The translations under genes were made by a program, and so were the position numbers. Under the pieces are notes generated by a model, which was not told the DNA's origin, ran no database searches, and saw only the letters and a program-made list of their open reading frames with translations. From Bacillus sp. V3-13 (lineage in GTDB: Bacteria; Bacillota; Bacilli; Bacillales; Cytobacillaceae), in assembly GCF_002860165.1 (NCBI RefSeq), contig NZ_PGUZ01000004.1:20761-84760 (forward strand): DNA of 64,000 nucleotides. The letters are read 5' to 3'. Numbering within the stretch: the stretch's first letter is position 1; each line of letters opens with the position of its first letter. Positions 16,095-24,533 of this stretch are shown in pieces.

Positions 16095-17139
16095 ATGGCC
16101 GATCAGGTTCTTACCTTGGATGTGGGACCGTCACAGCTATTGTCCAATTTAATGGATGAAATCAGGTTTGAAGAAATTATCAATGAGTCGGTTGTTTGGG
16201 ACAAAAAAAGGTGTGGGAAGACGGCAACTGGCAGTCAGCCGGGGAAATGACCAACGCGAAGGACGGGGCGCGTTATCGCTATCAGCACTTTGAACGCGAA
16301 CTCGAAGGACGGACCTACCGGTTCCTCGTCATACACTCCGACCAGTTGGAGAAACAAAAAGCAAAAGGGCTCAAAGCAAAAGTCCAAAAAGAACATGAAC
16401 AACTGGCAAAAACGCTGGCCAAATTGTGTGATACCCCCTTCCACTGTGAAGAAGACGCTCTCTCTGCCATGAAGGCTTTTACAAAAAAGCAGAAGTCAGA
16501 CTTTCATGAGTATCGATTGGCAGTCGTATCGCAGGAAGAGCGCCTTAAACGCGGGCGCCGTGGCAGGCCCAAAAAGGGAGAGGAAGCCCAAACTGCCATT
16601 GTCTTCCGAATCCAGGTGGCTTCGCTTAAGGAAAGCCATGAAAGAATCGAACATAACCTGAAGCTGGCGAGCACCTTCGTCCTGATGACCAACCGGATGG
16701 ACCGCATGGAACTCCCGGATGTGAACATGCTGAAAATCTATAAAGGCCAATCGGCCGCAGAGACCCGATTCAGGCTCCTGAAAGAGCCGCACATGATCGA
16801 TCAGGTTTTCATAAAAACCCCGGAAAGAATCGAGGCGCTTGGCATTGTCTACGTAGGGCCCTGCTTGTATATGGGATGCTTGAATACCGGATCCGGGCAA
16901 AAATGAAGAAAGAGTTGGAGCCATTGATTCTTGCCGGAAACCGAAAGCTGTTTGAACCAACCGGGAAAGCGCTCCTCGAACAGCTGCACGACATCCGGGT
17001 CATCGTCATCCGGCGGGGCAAGGAAACCATGCGTTACTTGCCTGACAATATCGGTGACCAGACGAAACGAATTGTACGCCTGGCAGGCTATGACATGAAC
17101 ATCTACGTGTCAAACCAAGGCGAAAAAATCAATGCCTAA
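16095..17139 (+). pseudogene. IS1634 family transposase, deleted and frameshifted
   Basis: Three segments are visible. An N-terminal part, QVLTLDVGPSQLLSNLMDEI to WDKKRC, is typical of the family start. It then jumps to a central-C-terminal part starting KVWEDGNWQSAGEMTNAKDG, in another frame, with RRGRPKKGEE and RIEALGIVYVG. A third segment, MLEYRIRAKMKKELEPL onward, is shifted again near 16876. A normal protein of this family is over 500 residues; the DDE catalytic core between the first two segments is missing, so the element cannot move on its own. Confidence 0.75.
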
Positions 17140-17178
17140 AAGGAAATTCTGCAGGAACGTTTAGGAGCTGTCGAATAA

Positions 17179-17216
17179 AGCCGACAATCAGAGAAATAAG
17201 CAAGAGATTGTCGGCT
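17179..17216. terminator. Hairpin after the transposase remnant
   Basis: AGCCGACAATC and GATTGTCGGCT are perfectly complementary with a 16-base loop. It has no T-run; it may be an IS end or a terminator. Confidence 0.45.
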
Positions 17217-17328
17217 CTCAAATGAGTCAGGATATTTTTAAAAAACCGAATTCAGAAATTGGATGGTTGGGTCTTTGACCTGCGAAATGTGAGAAATATA
17301 GTAAGTTTCTGGAAATAACTAATATGAT

Positions 17329-17433
17329 ATGGACTTTTTCCAAATTATTTGGGATGATGATCAGTATGTAACGATTTATGCAAGAGAACACAATAAAGGT
17401 GTAGTAGAAACAATGAAAATTGAATTCAAATAA
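17329..17433 (+). pseudogene. Small ORF or gene fragment
   Basis: A 34-codon reading, MDFFQIIWDDDQYVTIYARE then HNKGVVETMKIEFK, is followed directly by a hairpin terminator. It has no good ribosome-binding site, so it looks like the tail of a lost gene rather than a complete one. I do not recognise it. Confidence 0.3.
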
Positions 17434-17438
17434 AAAGA

Positions 17439-17476
17439 AGCCGACAGATCCACTCCAAGATTGTAGGCTCTTTTTG
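17439..17476 (+). terminator. Intrinsic terminator
   Basis: AGCCGACA pairs with TGTAGGCT (one mismatch) and is followed by CTTTTTGTTG. It belongs to the small fragment just upstream. Confidence 0.6.
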
Positions 17477-17663
17477 TTGTTAATAATGACAGGTTAGTTC
17501 CATAATATTTCAAAGAGAATTCAACCAGGTAGGAACCTTTTATGTTAGGATGAAGTAAAGAAGTGACGGCTATAAAAATGGTAATAGAACTCATTAATAA
17601 AGATATAAGGTAATGCTATAAATACTTAATTAAAATATCAAAATAAGGAGTTTGTTAAAGAAA

Positions 17664-18353
17664 ATGAAAAAAACACTACTCACAATCTCCTCGCTTATTA
17701 TTGCAGGAAGTCTTATCGCAGGATGCAATACTACCAAAGTCGAAGATGAATCAACTAAAACAACATCTTCAAATCCCCAAACGACAGATGGCGAAAAATC
17801 TGAGGATAGAAAAACGATTGACGAAAAAGCTTGGAAGGATGTTACTATAGTTCAAGATGGTGTTAAATATGACTTCCCAACGAATGCAAAAGATTGGATT
17901 TCTTCGGTAAATATCACTTTCCAAGAAGAACCAGCCAAGGATTCGGAATTGATTCAAGCAGGATTGGATAAATACTATAATTATTATGTTCAAGCTTTAG
18001 CAATTCAAAGTGTTTTAGAAATCATACAAGTGGAAGGAGTCGCACTCGAAAAGGATTTTGATAACTTGTACCTGCTTACAAAAATTATTGAAGAAGAGCA
18101 AATTAAGCGGACAGAACACATTGATCCCGATCAATACGATAAGCGAGATCCGAATCAAAGGTTGGCAGCGATTAAGGAATGGAAAGCACCTAGCGAAAAA
18201 ATGGTCAAAGCAATTGAATACACAAAGCAACTGTTAAATGACATAAATGTTGCTATTAATAAGGACGGAAAAGGAGACCTGTTCGGAGTTGCATATCAAG
18301 TGGACGGACAAAATACAAGCGAATTAGAAGTGTTTGTTAAAAGCGAAGAATAA
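17664..18353 (+). CDS. Hypothetical lipoprotein
   Basis: A 229-residue lipoprotein I do not recognise. The N-terminus KKTLLTISSLIIAGSLIAGC gives a lipobox LIAGC with Cys21 as the lipid anchor, so the mature protein should sit on the outer face of the membrane. A Ser/Thr/Glu-rich linker (residues 22-50) precedes a globular, mostly helical domain. ATG was preferred over a TTG four codons earlier because the AAGGAG site would touch the TTG. It stands alone; a shadowy gene-poor stretch follows. Confidence 0.7.
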   Translation: MKKTLLTISSLIIAGSLIAGCNTTKVEDESTKTTSSNPQTTDGEKSEDRKTIDEKAWKDVTIVQDGVKYDFPTNAKDWISSVNITFQEEPAKDSELIQAGLDKYYNYYVQALAIQSVLEIIQVEGVALEKDFDNLYLLTKIIEEEQIKRTEHIDPDQYDKRDPNQRLAAIKEWKAPSEKMVKAIEYTKQLLNDINVAINKDGKGDLFGVAYQVDGQNTSELEVFVKSEE

Positions 18354-18693
18354 TTTCTCTATATCACATACAATTCCCTTTGGTTTTCTTTAAATTGTTT
18401 TTTCATTTTTTCCAAGTAGCTGTTATTGTAGTTTTTATGTTTGCTTTTATATAGATTGCGTATTTGACTACCATGAAAATAAACTTCTGTAACTGATAAA
18501 AAAGACAATACCAGAAGACCCATCTCATTTGTTAATAAAAAATGATGAGAGGGATAAATTCATAAAAACTTATGGATTAAATTGACTGGATCACGAACCA
18601 GTATTGACAGTTCTGTATATTTTCATTCTCTATGGTGAAGCACTGATTTTTGTGCTTCATGGTGGGCTAACAGGGTACTTTAATGGAGTAACA
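18354..18693. other. Gene-poor stretch with small coding debris
   Basis: No complete gene is visible. A short open stretch near 18502-18585 reads TIPEDPSHLLIKNDERDKFI before a stop, without a start or ribosome-binding site; it could be the end of a lost phage gene. A small hairpin AAGCAC/GTGCTT lies near 18644. Confidence 0.35.
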
Positions 18694-18741
18694 AAAAATC
18701 CTAATTTCTCAGTATTAAAATTGAGAAATTAGGATTTTTAT
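18694..18741. terminator. Strong hairpin terminator
   Basis: AAAAATCCTAATTTCTCA and its complement form a stem of about 17 bp, with A-tract and T-tract on the two sides, so it can act both ways. Confidence 0.8.
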
Positions 18742-18807
18742 ATTGGAATTTCCTTAACATTGTAACCGTATTTTCCTGACGCTACCCCTATAAGGAGAAA
18801 AAATACA

Positions 18808-18850
18808 AACCCCCATTGGAATCATACTCTTCCAATGGGGGTTATTCTTT
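18808..18850 (+). terminator. Strong hairpin terminator before the phage fragment
   Basis: AACCCCCATTGGAA pairs perfectly with TTCCAATGGGGGTT, followed by ATTCTTT. The phage-derived reading frame begins immediately after it, which places a recombination joint here. Confidence 0.8.
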
Positions 18851-18856
18851 AATTTA

Positions 18857-19171
18857 ACGACTGAATCTGAAAATCAAGATATCCCGAGGTTCGGTTCTCC
18901 TTTCCAGCACAGAGCATTAGGACTGCTGTCAGTATCCGGAGAGGTGAAGAATTGGTATAAATCTAATTCACTATTAACAGATGCTATCCTAAATTCGGCA
19001 ACTGTAGTGTTACAGTTTGTTACTGATGACTCAGCCGGTGTTCCGGATCTGACATTGTGGGCAGTGATAAGCTCGAATGAAGTGTCGGGAGACGTCGAAA
19101 GTATCTTAGAAGAAGCTGTTGAATTTGAAGGAACTACAGACCTTGATGGAAGGATGTTTAGCGTTGAGTAA
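18857..19171 (+). pseudogene. Phage tail protein fragment
   Basis: An open stretch without a credible start, ending DIPRFGSPFQHRALG...VTDDSAGVPDLTLWAVISSN...FEGTTDLDGRMFSVE. From its place directly before the tail-assembly chaperone, with overlapping stop and start, it is probably the C-terminus of a major tail or tail-tube protein. The 5' part was lost at the joint next to the preceding terminator. An internal GTG at 18944 without a good site could be used, but this would give only a 75-residue piece. Confidence 0.5.
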
Positions 19172-19514
19172 ATTAAGAGAAACAATTTTAAATATTAAGG
19201 ATATAAAAATTGAAAAAGTTTTCGTGCCGGAGTGGAATGTAGAAGTAGAAGTCCGTGGTTTATCAGGAGCAGCCAGAAACCGAATTTTGAGTAAAGCTAT
19301 TGATAACAAAGGGAATATCAATTTTGATGCAATGTATCCGGATTTAATTGTCGCTTCATTATTCGATCCTGAATTAAATGAACCTATTTTCAAGCCTGAA
19401 GTCCGCGATGCAATTAATGCTAAAAGTGGAAAAGCACTTGAACGTATTTCACGGGTTGCTATGAAGTTATCAGGACTGGATGATGGACAGATTGATGAAA
19501 AAGTAAAAAACTAA
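19164..19514 (+). CDS. Phage tail assembly chaperone, short form (gpG-like)
   Basis: A 116-residue protein starting at TTG (MSKLRETILNIKDIKIEKV) with AAGGATG 8 bases upstream; the start overlaps the stop of the tail fragment. The fold-typical sequence EKVFVPEWNVEVEVRGLSG, then AMYPDLIVASLFDPELNEPIF, is that of tail-assembly chaperones of siphophages, which bind the tape measure protein during tail assembly. The gene ends in GTA AAA AAC TAA, where a -1 slip gives a longer product. The tape measure gene is missing, so the protein has no obvious job left. Confidence 0.7.
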   Translation: MSKLRETILNIKDIKIEKVFVPEWNVEVEVRGLSGAARNRILSKAIDNKGNINFDAMYPDLIVASLFDPELNEPIFKPEVRDAINAKSGKALERISRVAMKLSGLDDGQIDEKVKN

Positions 19515-19717
19515 GGCAACACCCTGAACGGCGTTTTTATTTTGATCTTGCTGAACGTTTAGGGTGTACAGTATCGACGCTTCTCGAAAACATATCTTCT
19601 GATGAGCTTACTGAGTGGATTGCTTATTTTAAAGTTCTTAGTGAGGAACAGAAGGAAGAGGAGAAAAAAATGAAACAAAGCCGGACTGGCAACAAAGGTC
19701 GGCTGGGAAGAAGTTAA
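19164..19717 (+). CDS. Phage tail assembly chaperone, -1 frameshift fusion (gpGT-like)
   Basis: A -1 slip on A AAA AAC replaces the stop of the short form and adds about 69 residues: KKLRQHPERRFYFDLAERLG, then CTVSTLLENISSDELTEWIA and a charged tail. That extension matches the T-domain of phage chaperones (aromatic-rich start, LAERLG, ELTEWIAYF). In lambda and many siphophages the short and fused forms are both needed in fixed ratio. Here the slip site, 7-base spacer and 12-bp stem are all intact, so both proteins could still be made if the gene is transcribed. Confidence 0.65.
19505..19567 (+). promoter_or_regulatory. Programmed -1 ribosomal frameshift signal
   Basis: The heptamer A AAA AAC at 19505-19511 lies in the correct register just before a TAA. 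Seven bases later ACACCCTGAACG (19519-19530) pairs with CGTTTAGGGTGT (19556-19567), 12 bp with one G-U pair. This is the classic slippery site, spacer and stimulatory stem. Confidence 0.75.
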
Positions 19718-19756
19718 TGATATCTAAGGAGGCGGTTAATAAGGCTCAGCCACATT

Positions 19757-20239
19757 TTGAGATTAATCAAGGGAGCAGGATTACTGTTTTGGGGGTACGG
19801 AGGCGGAGTTAGTGGATATATTGAAACTAACGAGCTTTTCGTATGGCGAGGAGATCTGGACGGTAGTTATTCGATAGATGTTAGATACTATAACGCTAAT
19901 ACCGGAGAATGGAAAACCGGGTATATTACTATGGCGGATGGTGAAAAATGCGCCGAAGCTTACTCTCGCGAATATGCTCCGAGTACTACCGGAGCTGGAT
20001 TACCTCGTTTCCCGGTACGCCGTAAATGCCGTATATGGCAAGGCACTACCGAGATAACAAGTATTTACCCGGGGGATCTCATTATAAGCGCTGGAGCCTC
20101 CTCGCCTTATGATTGTTTACCGATCGAGAGTTATATTAAAGGCGGAGCGGTTTATAGCCGGGATAATTTATGGTGTGATACCGATATCCTCGAATATGGT
20201 TACTCGATGTCGCCTACCGTCTACTCGAATAAATGGTAA
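19757..20239 (+). CDS. Hypothetical protein in the phage remnant
   Basis: A 160-residue reading (TTG start, MRLIKGAGLLFWGYGGGVSG) that I do not recognise. It is rich in Tyr, Gly and Trp, with an apparent beta-rich character (VWRGDLDGSYSIDVRYYNAN) and cysteines at several places. The frame continues open upstream to 19721 without a usual start; the AAGGAGG at 19726 would fit a start near 19739, where only ATA is found. The N-terminus may therefore come from a fusion at a deletion joint. A good terminator follows. A phage tail or receptor-binding role is possible from context only. Confidence 0.45.
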   Translation: MRLIKGAGLLFWGYGGGVSGYIETNELFVWRGDLDGSYSIDVRYYNANTGEWKTGYITMADGEKCAEAYSREYAPSTTGAGLPRFPVRRKCRIWQGTTEITSIYPGDLIISAGASSPYDCLPIESYIKGGAVYSRDNLWCDTDILEYGYSMSPTVYSNKW

Positions 20240-20269
20240 AAGATCCTTTACAGTTTCCAAACTTATAAG

Positions 20270-20311
20270 AGTCTTTCGGGTACTTTTAGAGTACTCGGGA
20301 GACTTTTTTAG
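20270..20311 (+). terminator. Intrinsic terminator ending the phage remnant
   Basis: AGTCTTTCGGGTACT pairs with AGTACTCGGGAGACT (15 bp with three wobble pairs), followed by six T. Confidence 0.85.
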
Positions 20312-20558
20312 TTTAATCTCGGCCTAATTTGAAAAATCTACATCTTACTGAGCTTATTTCACTATCATTAGACCTCTGTAGTACCCCCGGAACATTAATG
20401 CACCTACAAATATTACTCTTGCATCTATCAATGTTAACACACACCGAAAAAGCCTTCATTTTCAATAAATAGACTTCAAATAGACTTCTTTATTTCTTCC
20501 TATTGACATTTTCTTGATATTTGGATGTTTAAGGGACAAAGTGCACATTAATAAAATG
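20312..20558. other. Intergenic region, nothing recognised
   Basis: AT-rich sequence between the phage remnant and the PH-domain gene; no gene, RNA motif or clear repeat seen. Confidence 0.4.
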
Positions 20559-21044
20559 CTAAGTTCGTAAATTCTTTTTGAACTCTATAAATTCTTCTTC
20601 AGAGATATGCCCGTCTTCTTTTAGTTTTACTAAGCGCTCTAACTGAGAAACGTAATCTACTTCAGGTTTCACTTCAGATTCCATTTTGGTTTCATTTTCT
20701 TTTAATATTCTTAGTGTATCATTAATAAATTTTGCCACTAGCTGTAAACCCTCATAATTATGACTGTTCACACTAATTACATGACTGCTGGAGGTTAGGT
20801 ATATTTTTAAGTCCGCTTCTCCAAACCGCGCTCGATACTCAACTGAACTGATCTGTTCATAACCGGCTTCCTCAACAGTTGTCCCGGATAAAATAGATTT
20901 TCCCACAAATAAGACCCTGAGGCTTGTGATAATCAACTCACCTAATGTACCTTTATTTACGCAAAAAACATTACCGTAAACTTTCTCACCCTCCCTTAGC
21001 ATTTTTAGTGCTTCTTTCATATGCTTATTAGGCTTTTTAGCCAT
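20559..21044 (-). CDS. PH-like domain protein with a C-terminal SHOCT motif
   Basis: A 161-residue soluble protein. Residues 15-110 (VYGNVFCVNKGTLGELIITSLRVLFVG...YEQISSVEYRARFGEADLKIY) have the strand pattern of bacterial PH-like (YokE/bPH) domains. The last 30 residues, QLERLVKLKEDGHISEEEFIEFK, are a SHOCT motif (short C-terminal domain), often found on DNA-associated or membrane proteins. The function is unknown. AGAGGATGA lies before the ATG. Such genes are common in phages and islands; it closes the accessory region here. Confidence 0.75.
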   Translation of the reverse strand: MAKKPNKHMKEALKMLREGEKVYGNVFCVNKGTLGELIITSLRVLFVGKSILSGTTVEEAGYEQISSVEYRARFGEADLKIYLTSSSHVISVNSHNYEGLQLVAKFINDTLRILKENETKMESEVKPEVDYVSQLERLVKLKEDGHISEEEFIEFKKNLRT

Positions 21045-21403
21045 TTTCAGGTCATCCTCTCATTGTTATTTATATTTATATACTAATTGTAAACTGTATT
21101 CCTTTTTATAACAAATCTATTTTCTATAGTTATGGCGGTGTAAATACTAGACCTTTGTTAGATTTTCATAAGAAAGAATCAACGTAAGCGTTATATCTTA
21201 AGAAAATCCAAAATAAATCGAAAAGAAAAACCATGTGGGGATTTGGATTATTTTTAACAGGGAGATAAAGCATTTTACATAAGCGCATCCGCCCTCGTTC
21301 ATTTAAAATGAAAATAGATCAAGAAGCAGATAAATTTCTCGCATCTTAATCTATATTGGTTTGCAAAGCTATCTTATTTTTTCACTACGGATTCGCTTGC
21401 TTC
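21045..21403. other. Intergenic region, nothing recognised
   Basis: The upstream part must hold the promoter of the PH-domain gene; I found no convincing -35/-10 pair. No gene, repeat or terminator is visible in the rest, so the island's right border is not marked by an attachment site I can see. Confidence 0.4.
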
Positions 21404-21718
21404 TTATGTAATCGGATAAATATCAAGAATCGTTCCTGTTTTTGCATCGGCAATAAACTCGTATTGCTCAGCTTCATCATTGATGGTCCTCGAAATCCCG
21501 CCTCTGTAGACGTTGTAGCGAAGCTGGTTTTTTTCGTAGGGTTCTGTTTTCATATGAATCCATGAGCCGCTGATCGGGGCTTCTTTTTTGAATTCTGATT
21601 TTACATGGGCAAGGACTTTTTCGGAAGAAACGTAACTGTTTTCAGCCAGCAGTTCTTTTACGGCGAGCCCGGTCACGATTCCTACCCCGACGCCAAGGAA
21701 AAACGATTTCCAGTTCAT
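21404..21718 (-). CDS. ytzB: YtzB-like PepSY domain protein
   Basis: A 104-residue protein beginning MNWKSFFLGVGVGIVTGLAV, an N-terminal membrane anchor, followed by one PepSY-like module whose end reads YEFIADAKTGTILDIYPIT. PepSY modules are thought to modulate proteases or bind peptides at the cell surface. The chosen ATG has GGAGGTG upstream; a longer reading adds 13 residues without a site. Position beside ytoP matches ytzB in B. subtilis and marks the return to the conserved backbone. Confidence 0.8.
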   Translation of the reverse strand: MNWKSFFLGVGVGIVTGLAVKELLAENSYVSSEKVLAHVKSEFKKEAPISGSWIHMKTEPYEKNQLRYNVYRGGISRTINDEAEQYEFIADAKTGTILDIYPIT

Positions 21719-21890
21719 GATTGCACCTCCAGTGATTTCAATTGCTCTTTTCATCATATCAAATATTTTTCTGGGAAAAAATCATTAACATACAATTATT
21801 TTTGCCGAATGACAATGGTGGTAAGCCGTTCGAAAGTTCTGTAAAATAAAAAATATACATACTAAAAATGGTGATAGAAGGAGTAAGTTA

Positions 21891-22964
21891 ATGAACGAGC
21901 AAACATTACAGCTTTTTAAAACGTTAACGGAGCTGCCCGGAACGGCGGGGAATGAGCATCAAGTCCGCAAGTTTATGCGTGAGCAATTGAGTCAATATGC
22001 CGATGAGGTGGTGCAGGACAAGCTTGGCGGAATTTTCGGCTTGAAAAAAGGGCCGGAAAACGGGCCAACGATCATGGTGGCAGGCCATATGGATGAAGTA
22101 GGCTTTATGGTTACATCCATCACCGATAACGGCATGCTCCGCTTCCAAACGATAGGCGGATGGTGGAGCCAGGTGTTATTGGCCCAGCTCGTGCAAATCA
22201 TTACCGACAGAGGCCCGGTTATCGGCGTTATCGGATCGATTCCCCCGCATTTGCTGGACGAAGCGAAACGGAATAAGCCAATGGAAATCAATAATATGCT
22301 GATTGACATTGGTGCAGATGACCGTGACGACGCTATCAACATCGGAATTAAGCCGGGCCAGCAAATCGTCCCGATCTGTCTGTTTACGCCGATGGCGAAT
22401 AATAAAAAGATTTTGGCAAAAGCATGGGATAACCGCTATGGCTGCGGATTGGCGGTCGAGCTTTTAAAGGAAGTTAAGGATGACAAATTGCCAAATACGC
22501 TCTATTCCGGGGCAACGGTTCAGGAAGAGGTTGGTCTAAGGGGGGCGCAGACGGCCGCCAATATGATTAAACCCGATCTGTTTTTTGCCCTTGATGCAAG
22601 CCCGGCCAACGACATGTCAGGCGACAAAAACGAGTTCGGCCAGCTCGGCAAAGGTGCGTTATTGCGGATTTTCGACCGGTCGATGGTCACACATCGCGGT
22701 ATGAGAGAGCTGGTTCTTGATACAGCTGAAACGAACGATATTCCATACCAGTACTTTGTATCACCAGGCGGAACCGATGCCGGCCGTGTCCACATCTCCA
22801 ATGAAGGTGTGCCAAGCGCAGTGATTGGCATCTGTTCCCGCTATATTCATACCCATGCCTCAATCATCCATGTCGATGATTATGCGGCGGCGAAGCAATT
22901 GCTGGTAAAGCTTATGAAAGCTTGCGACCGCTCGACAGTTGCGACAATCAAACAAAATAGCTGA
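21891..22964 (+). CDS. ytoP: M42 family glutamyl/leucyl aminopeptidase YtoP
   Basis: A 357-residue cytosolic metallopeptidase. Visible metal and catalytic motifs are [40 protein letters not shown] and a late His in [10 protein letters not shown]; all are typical of M42 enzymes (PepA/FrvX), which remove N-terminal residues from peptides in large tetrahedral particles. The ATG follows AGAAGGAGTAAGTTA. It is divergent from ytzB as in B. subtilis. A GGAGGA/TCCTCC hairpin lies 75 bases downstream. Confidence 0.93.
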   Translation: MNEQTLQLFKTLTELPGTAGNEHQVRKFMREQLSQYADEVVQDKLGGIFGLKKGPENGPTIMVAGHMDEVGFMVTSITDNGMLRFQTIGGWWSQVLLAQLVQIITDRGPVIGVIGSIPPHLLDEAKRNKPMEINNMLIDIGADDRDDAINIGIKPGQQIVPICLFTPMANNKKILAKAWDNRYGCGLAVELLKEVKDDKLPNTLYSGATVQEEVGLRGAQTAANMIKPDLFFALDASPANDMSGDKNEFGQLGKGALLRIFDRSMVTHRGMRELVLDTAETNDIPYQYFVSPGGTDAGRVHISNEGVPSAVIGICSRYIHTHASIIHVDDYAAAKQLLVKLMKACDRSTVATIKQNS

Positions 22965-23040
22965 TCATTAGGTTATAGCGGTTCTCGCGCATTTCCTTCA
23001 TCACTTAAGTTGTAACTATGAAACAAAATAGCTGATCTGG

Positions 23041-23069
23041 GGGGAGGAGCTTGGTCAGTCCTCCTTTTA
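23041..23069 (+). terminator. Hairpin after ytoP
   Basis: GGGGAGGA pairs with TCCTCC(TTTT) across a ten-base loop. The T-run is short. Confidence 0.55.
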
Positions 23070-23096
23070 CCATACTCAAAAAGGGTGAACAGTATC

Positions 23097-23612
23097 ATGA
23101 AGGTGATTATTGGATCAAAAAATCCGGCCAAGGTCTCGGCCGTTCAACAGGCGTTTGCAAATTTCCAGGCAGAAGTGATTAGCGCAGATGTGCCTTCCGG
23201 GGTGAGCGAACAGCCTTTCAGTGATGATGAAGCGATTGAGGGAGCTGTAAACAGAGCCATTCTTTCACTCGAAACAGGCCGCGGCGATCTTGGAATCGGG
23301 CTTGAAGGGGGAGTACAGGAATCGAGAAACGGCTTGTTGTTATGCAATTGGGGAGCACTGGTCCAGCCGGGAAAACCGCCAATTATCGCAGGTGGGGCAA
23401 GATTCGGGCTTCCGGAGGAAATTTCGCAGCGGCTGCGGGCAGGGGAAGAATTGGGCCCTGTTATGGATGATTATGCAAAAAAGGCAAATGTCCGCAAAAA
23501 TGAAGGTGCGGTAGGCATTTTCACGTCCGGCATGGTCGACAGGTCCGCAATGTTTTCCCATATCATGGATCTGTTAATCGGGCAGTACATTTACAGGCAA
23601 AATAATGAATGA
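23097..23612 (+). CDS. DUF84/YjjX family inosine-xanthosine triphosphatase
   Basis: A 171-residue protein of the ITPase-like fold. MKVIIGSKNPAKVSAVQQAF at the start, VPSGVSEQPFSDDEAIEGA, and GIGLEGGVQ are hallmarks of the YjjX family, which hydrolyses non-canonical purine triphosphates (ITP/XTP). The ATG has AAGGGTG at a suitable distance; a GTG four codons earlier overlaps that site. It forms a single-gene unit ending in a hairpin. Confidence 0.85.
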   Translation: MKVIIGSKNPAKVSAVQQAFANFQAEVISADVPSGVSEQPFSDDEAIEGAVNRAILSLETGRGDLGIGLEGGVQESRNGLLLCNWGALVQPGKPPIIAGGARFGLPEEISQRLRAGEELGPVMDDYAKKANVRKNEGAVGIFTSGMVDRSAMFSHIMDLLIGQYIYRQNNE

Positions 23613-23621
23613 CTACCAGAT

Positions 23622-23668
23622 GGGGACAGCTCTTCGGCAATAAGAGACTGTCCCTCCTGAATTTTTTC
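23622..23668 (+). terminator. Terminator-like hairpin
   Basis: GGGGACAG-CTCTT pairs with AAGAG-A-CTGTCCC, followed after eight bases by a T-run. Confidence 0.55.
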
Positions 23669-23874
23669 TCCAGCTGCTGTGAATCTCACCGGCCAGGTAT
23701 ACGATTAACTCCATCCTTGTAAACCTCCTTTAGCGATCTTCCCTTCAGTTTACCATTTTAACCAGAATGTAACCAATCTGGTTATAAAATTCGTAAAGAT
23801 GTATTGTCAGCCTATTAAAAAGAACGTTATGATAGGAAAGGAGAATCTGTGACTATTGCAGGGAGGAAAATAGT

Positions 23875-24399
23875 ATGAGAAAACACTATAAAGCAACCTT
23901 GCTTTTAGTGATTGCTGTTTTTTTACTCGGAGCATGTTCCGCATCTTTAAAAGAAGAACAAAAAGCTGCAGAAGCTGCTGTTGAGAAAGCTTTACACGGC
24001 GATGCAAAAAAAACAAACAAAAAAAATGACGATATCCGATACTATTTGCCGTTTGGCATGGAAATAGAAGATGAAGCAGAAAACAATATCGTGTTAAAAA
24101 ATGGGGCAAAAACGTATCTGCTCTTCTATAACCAGCATGAAGGAAATAATAGTCAAGTAGTTTATGAGGCAACGGCCCAGCAGCTGAAGTATGATGTCAA
24201 GAAAACCTTTGCAAATGATGATCGCTTTGGGTTTTTATTGATAAAAAAACTGGACAACAATAAGAATGAAGTGACGATTGGACTTGGCGGGGTAAAAATC
24301 ACCTCTGAAGTGAAAACAAGAAGCTTGAAATCGGAAACTGAAATCATGGCGCAAATCGTCCGCTCAGTGCAATTCAACGAAAAGGAAGGGAGCAAATAG
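23875..24399 (+). CDS. Hypothetical lipoprotein
   Basis: A 174-residue lipoprotein with KKxx-type start, hydrophobic core LLLVIAVFLLGAC and Cys21 as the anchor. The mature domain starts with a helical Glu/Ala/Lys stretch and continues as an alpha/beta domain (YYLPFGMEIEDEAENNIVLK). I do not recognise a characterised family. The ATG has GGGAGGAAAA. Its terminator overlaps its own last codons. It precedes another lipoprotein gene. Confidence 0.75.
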   Translation: MRKHYKATLLLVIAVFLLGACSASLKEEQKAAEAAVEKALHGDAKKTNKKNDDIRYYLPFGMEIEDEAENNIVLKNGAKTYLLFYNQHEGNNSQVVYEATAQQLKYDVKKTFANDDRFGFLLIKKLDNNKNEVTIGLGGVKITSEVKTRSLKSETEIMAQIVRSVQFNEKEGSK

Positions 24400-24412
24400 C
24401 CCTTCCTTTTTA
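24381..24412 (+). terminator. Terminator overlapping the lipoprotein gene end
   Basis: AAAGGAAGGG pairs with CCCTTCCTTT and runs into T; the stop codon lies in the loop. Confidence 0.8.
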
Positions 24413-24533
24413 ATATGTCTGAAGCCATTACAGGTGTTAGTGAAAAACAGGCAATTTGTGTTTTGAAACTCCGAATAGTTTTGCTGATACTAGCCATGCT
24501 ATGAATGCAAAAACATATTAAGGAGTGAACCCA

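Larger units (their letters stand above)
16040..17219 (+). mobile_element. IS1634-type insertion sequence remnant
   Basis: Contains a deleted, frameshifted transposase gene preceded by a CCTCCATAT/ATATGGAGG inverted repeat and followed by an AGCCGACAATC hairpin. Exact ends and target duplication could not be found, so limits are approximate. Confidence 0.55.

Noticed and set aside
18874..19393. Minus-strand ORFs opposite the phage tail genes
   Set aside because: They mirror the plus-strand frames that carry recognisable phage sequence and have no ribosome-binding sites.
12435..21044. A new defence system made of the GIY-YIG nuclease, RHH regulator and neighbours
   Set aside because: The genes face different directions, are separated by mobile debris and share no operon; the data support an accumulation of remnants rather than one system.
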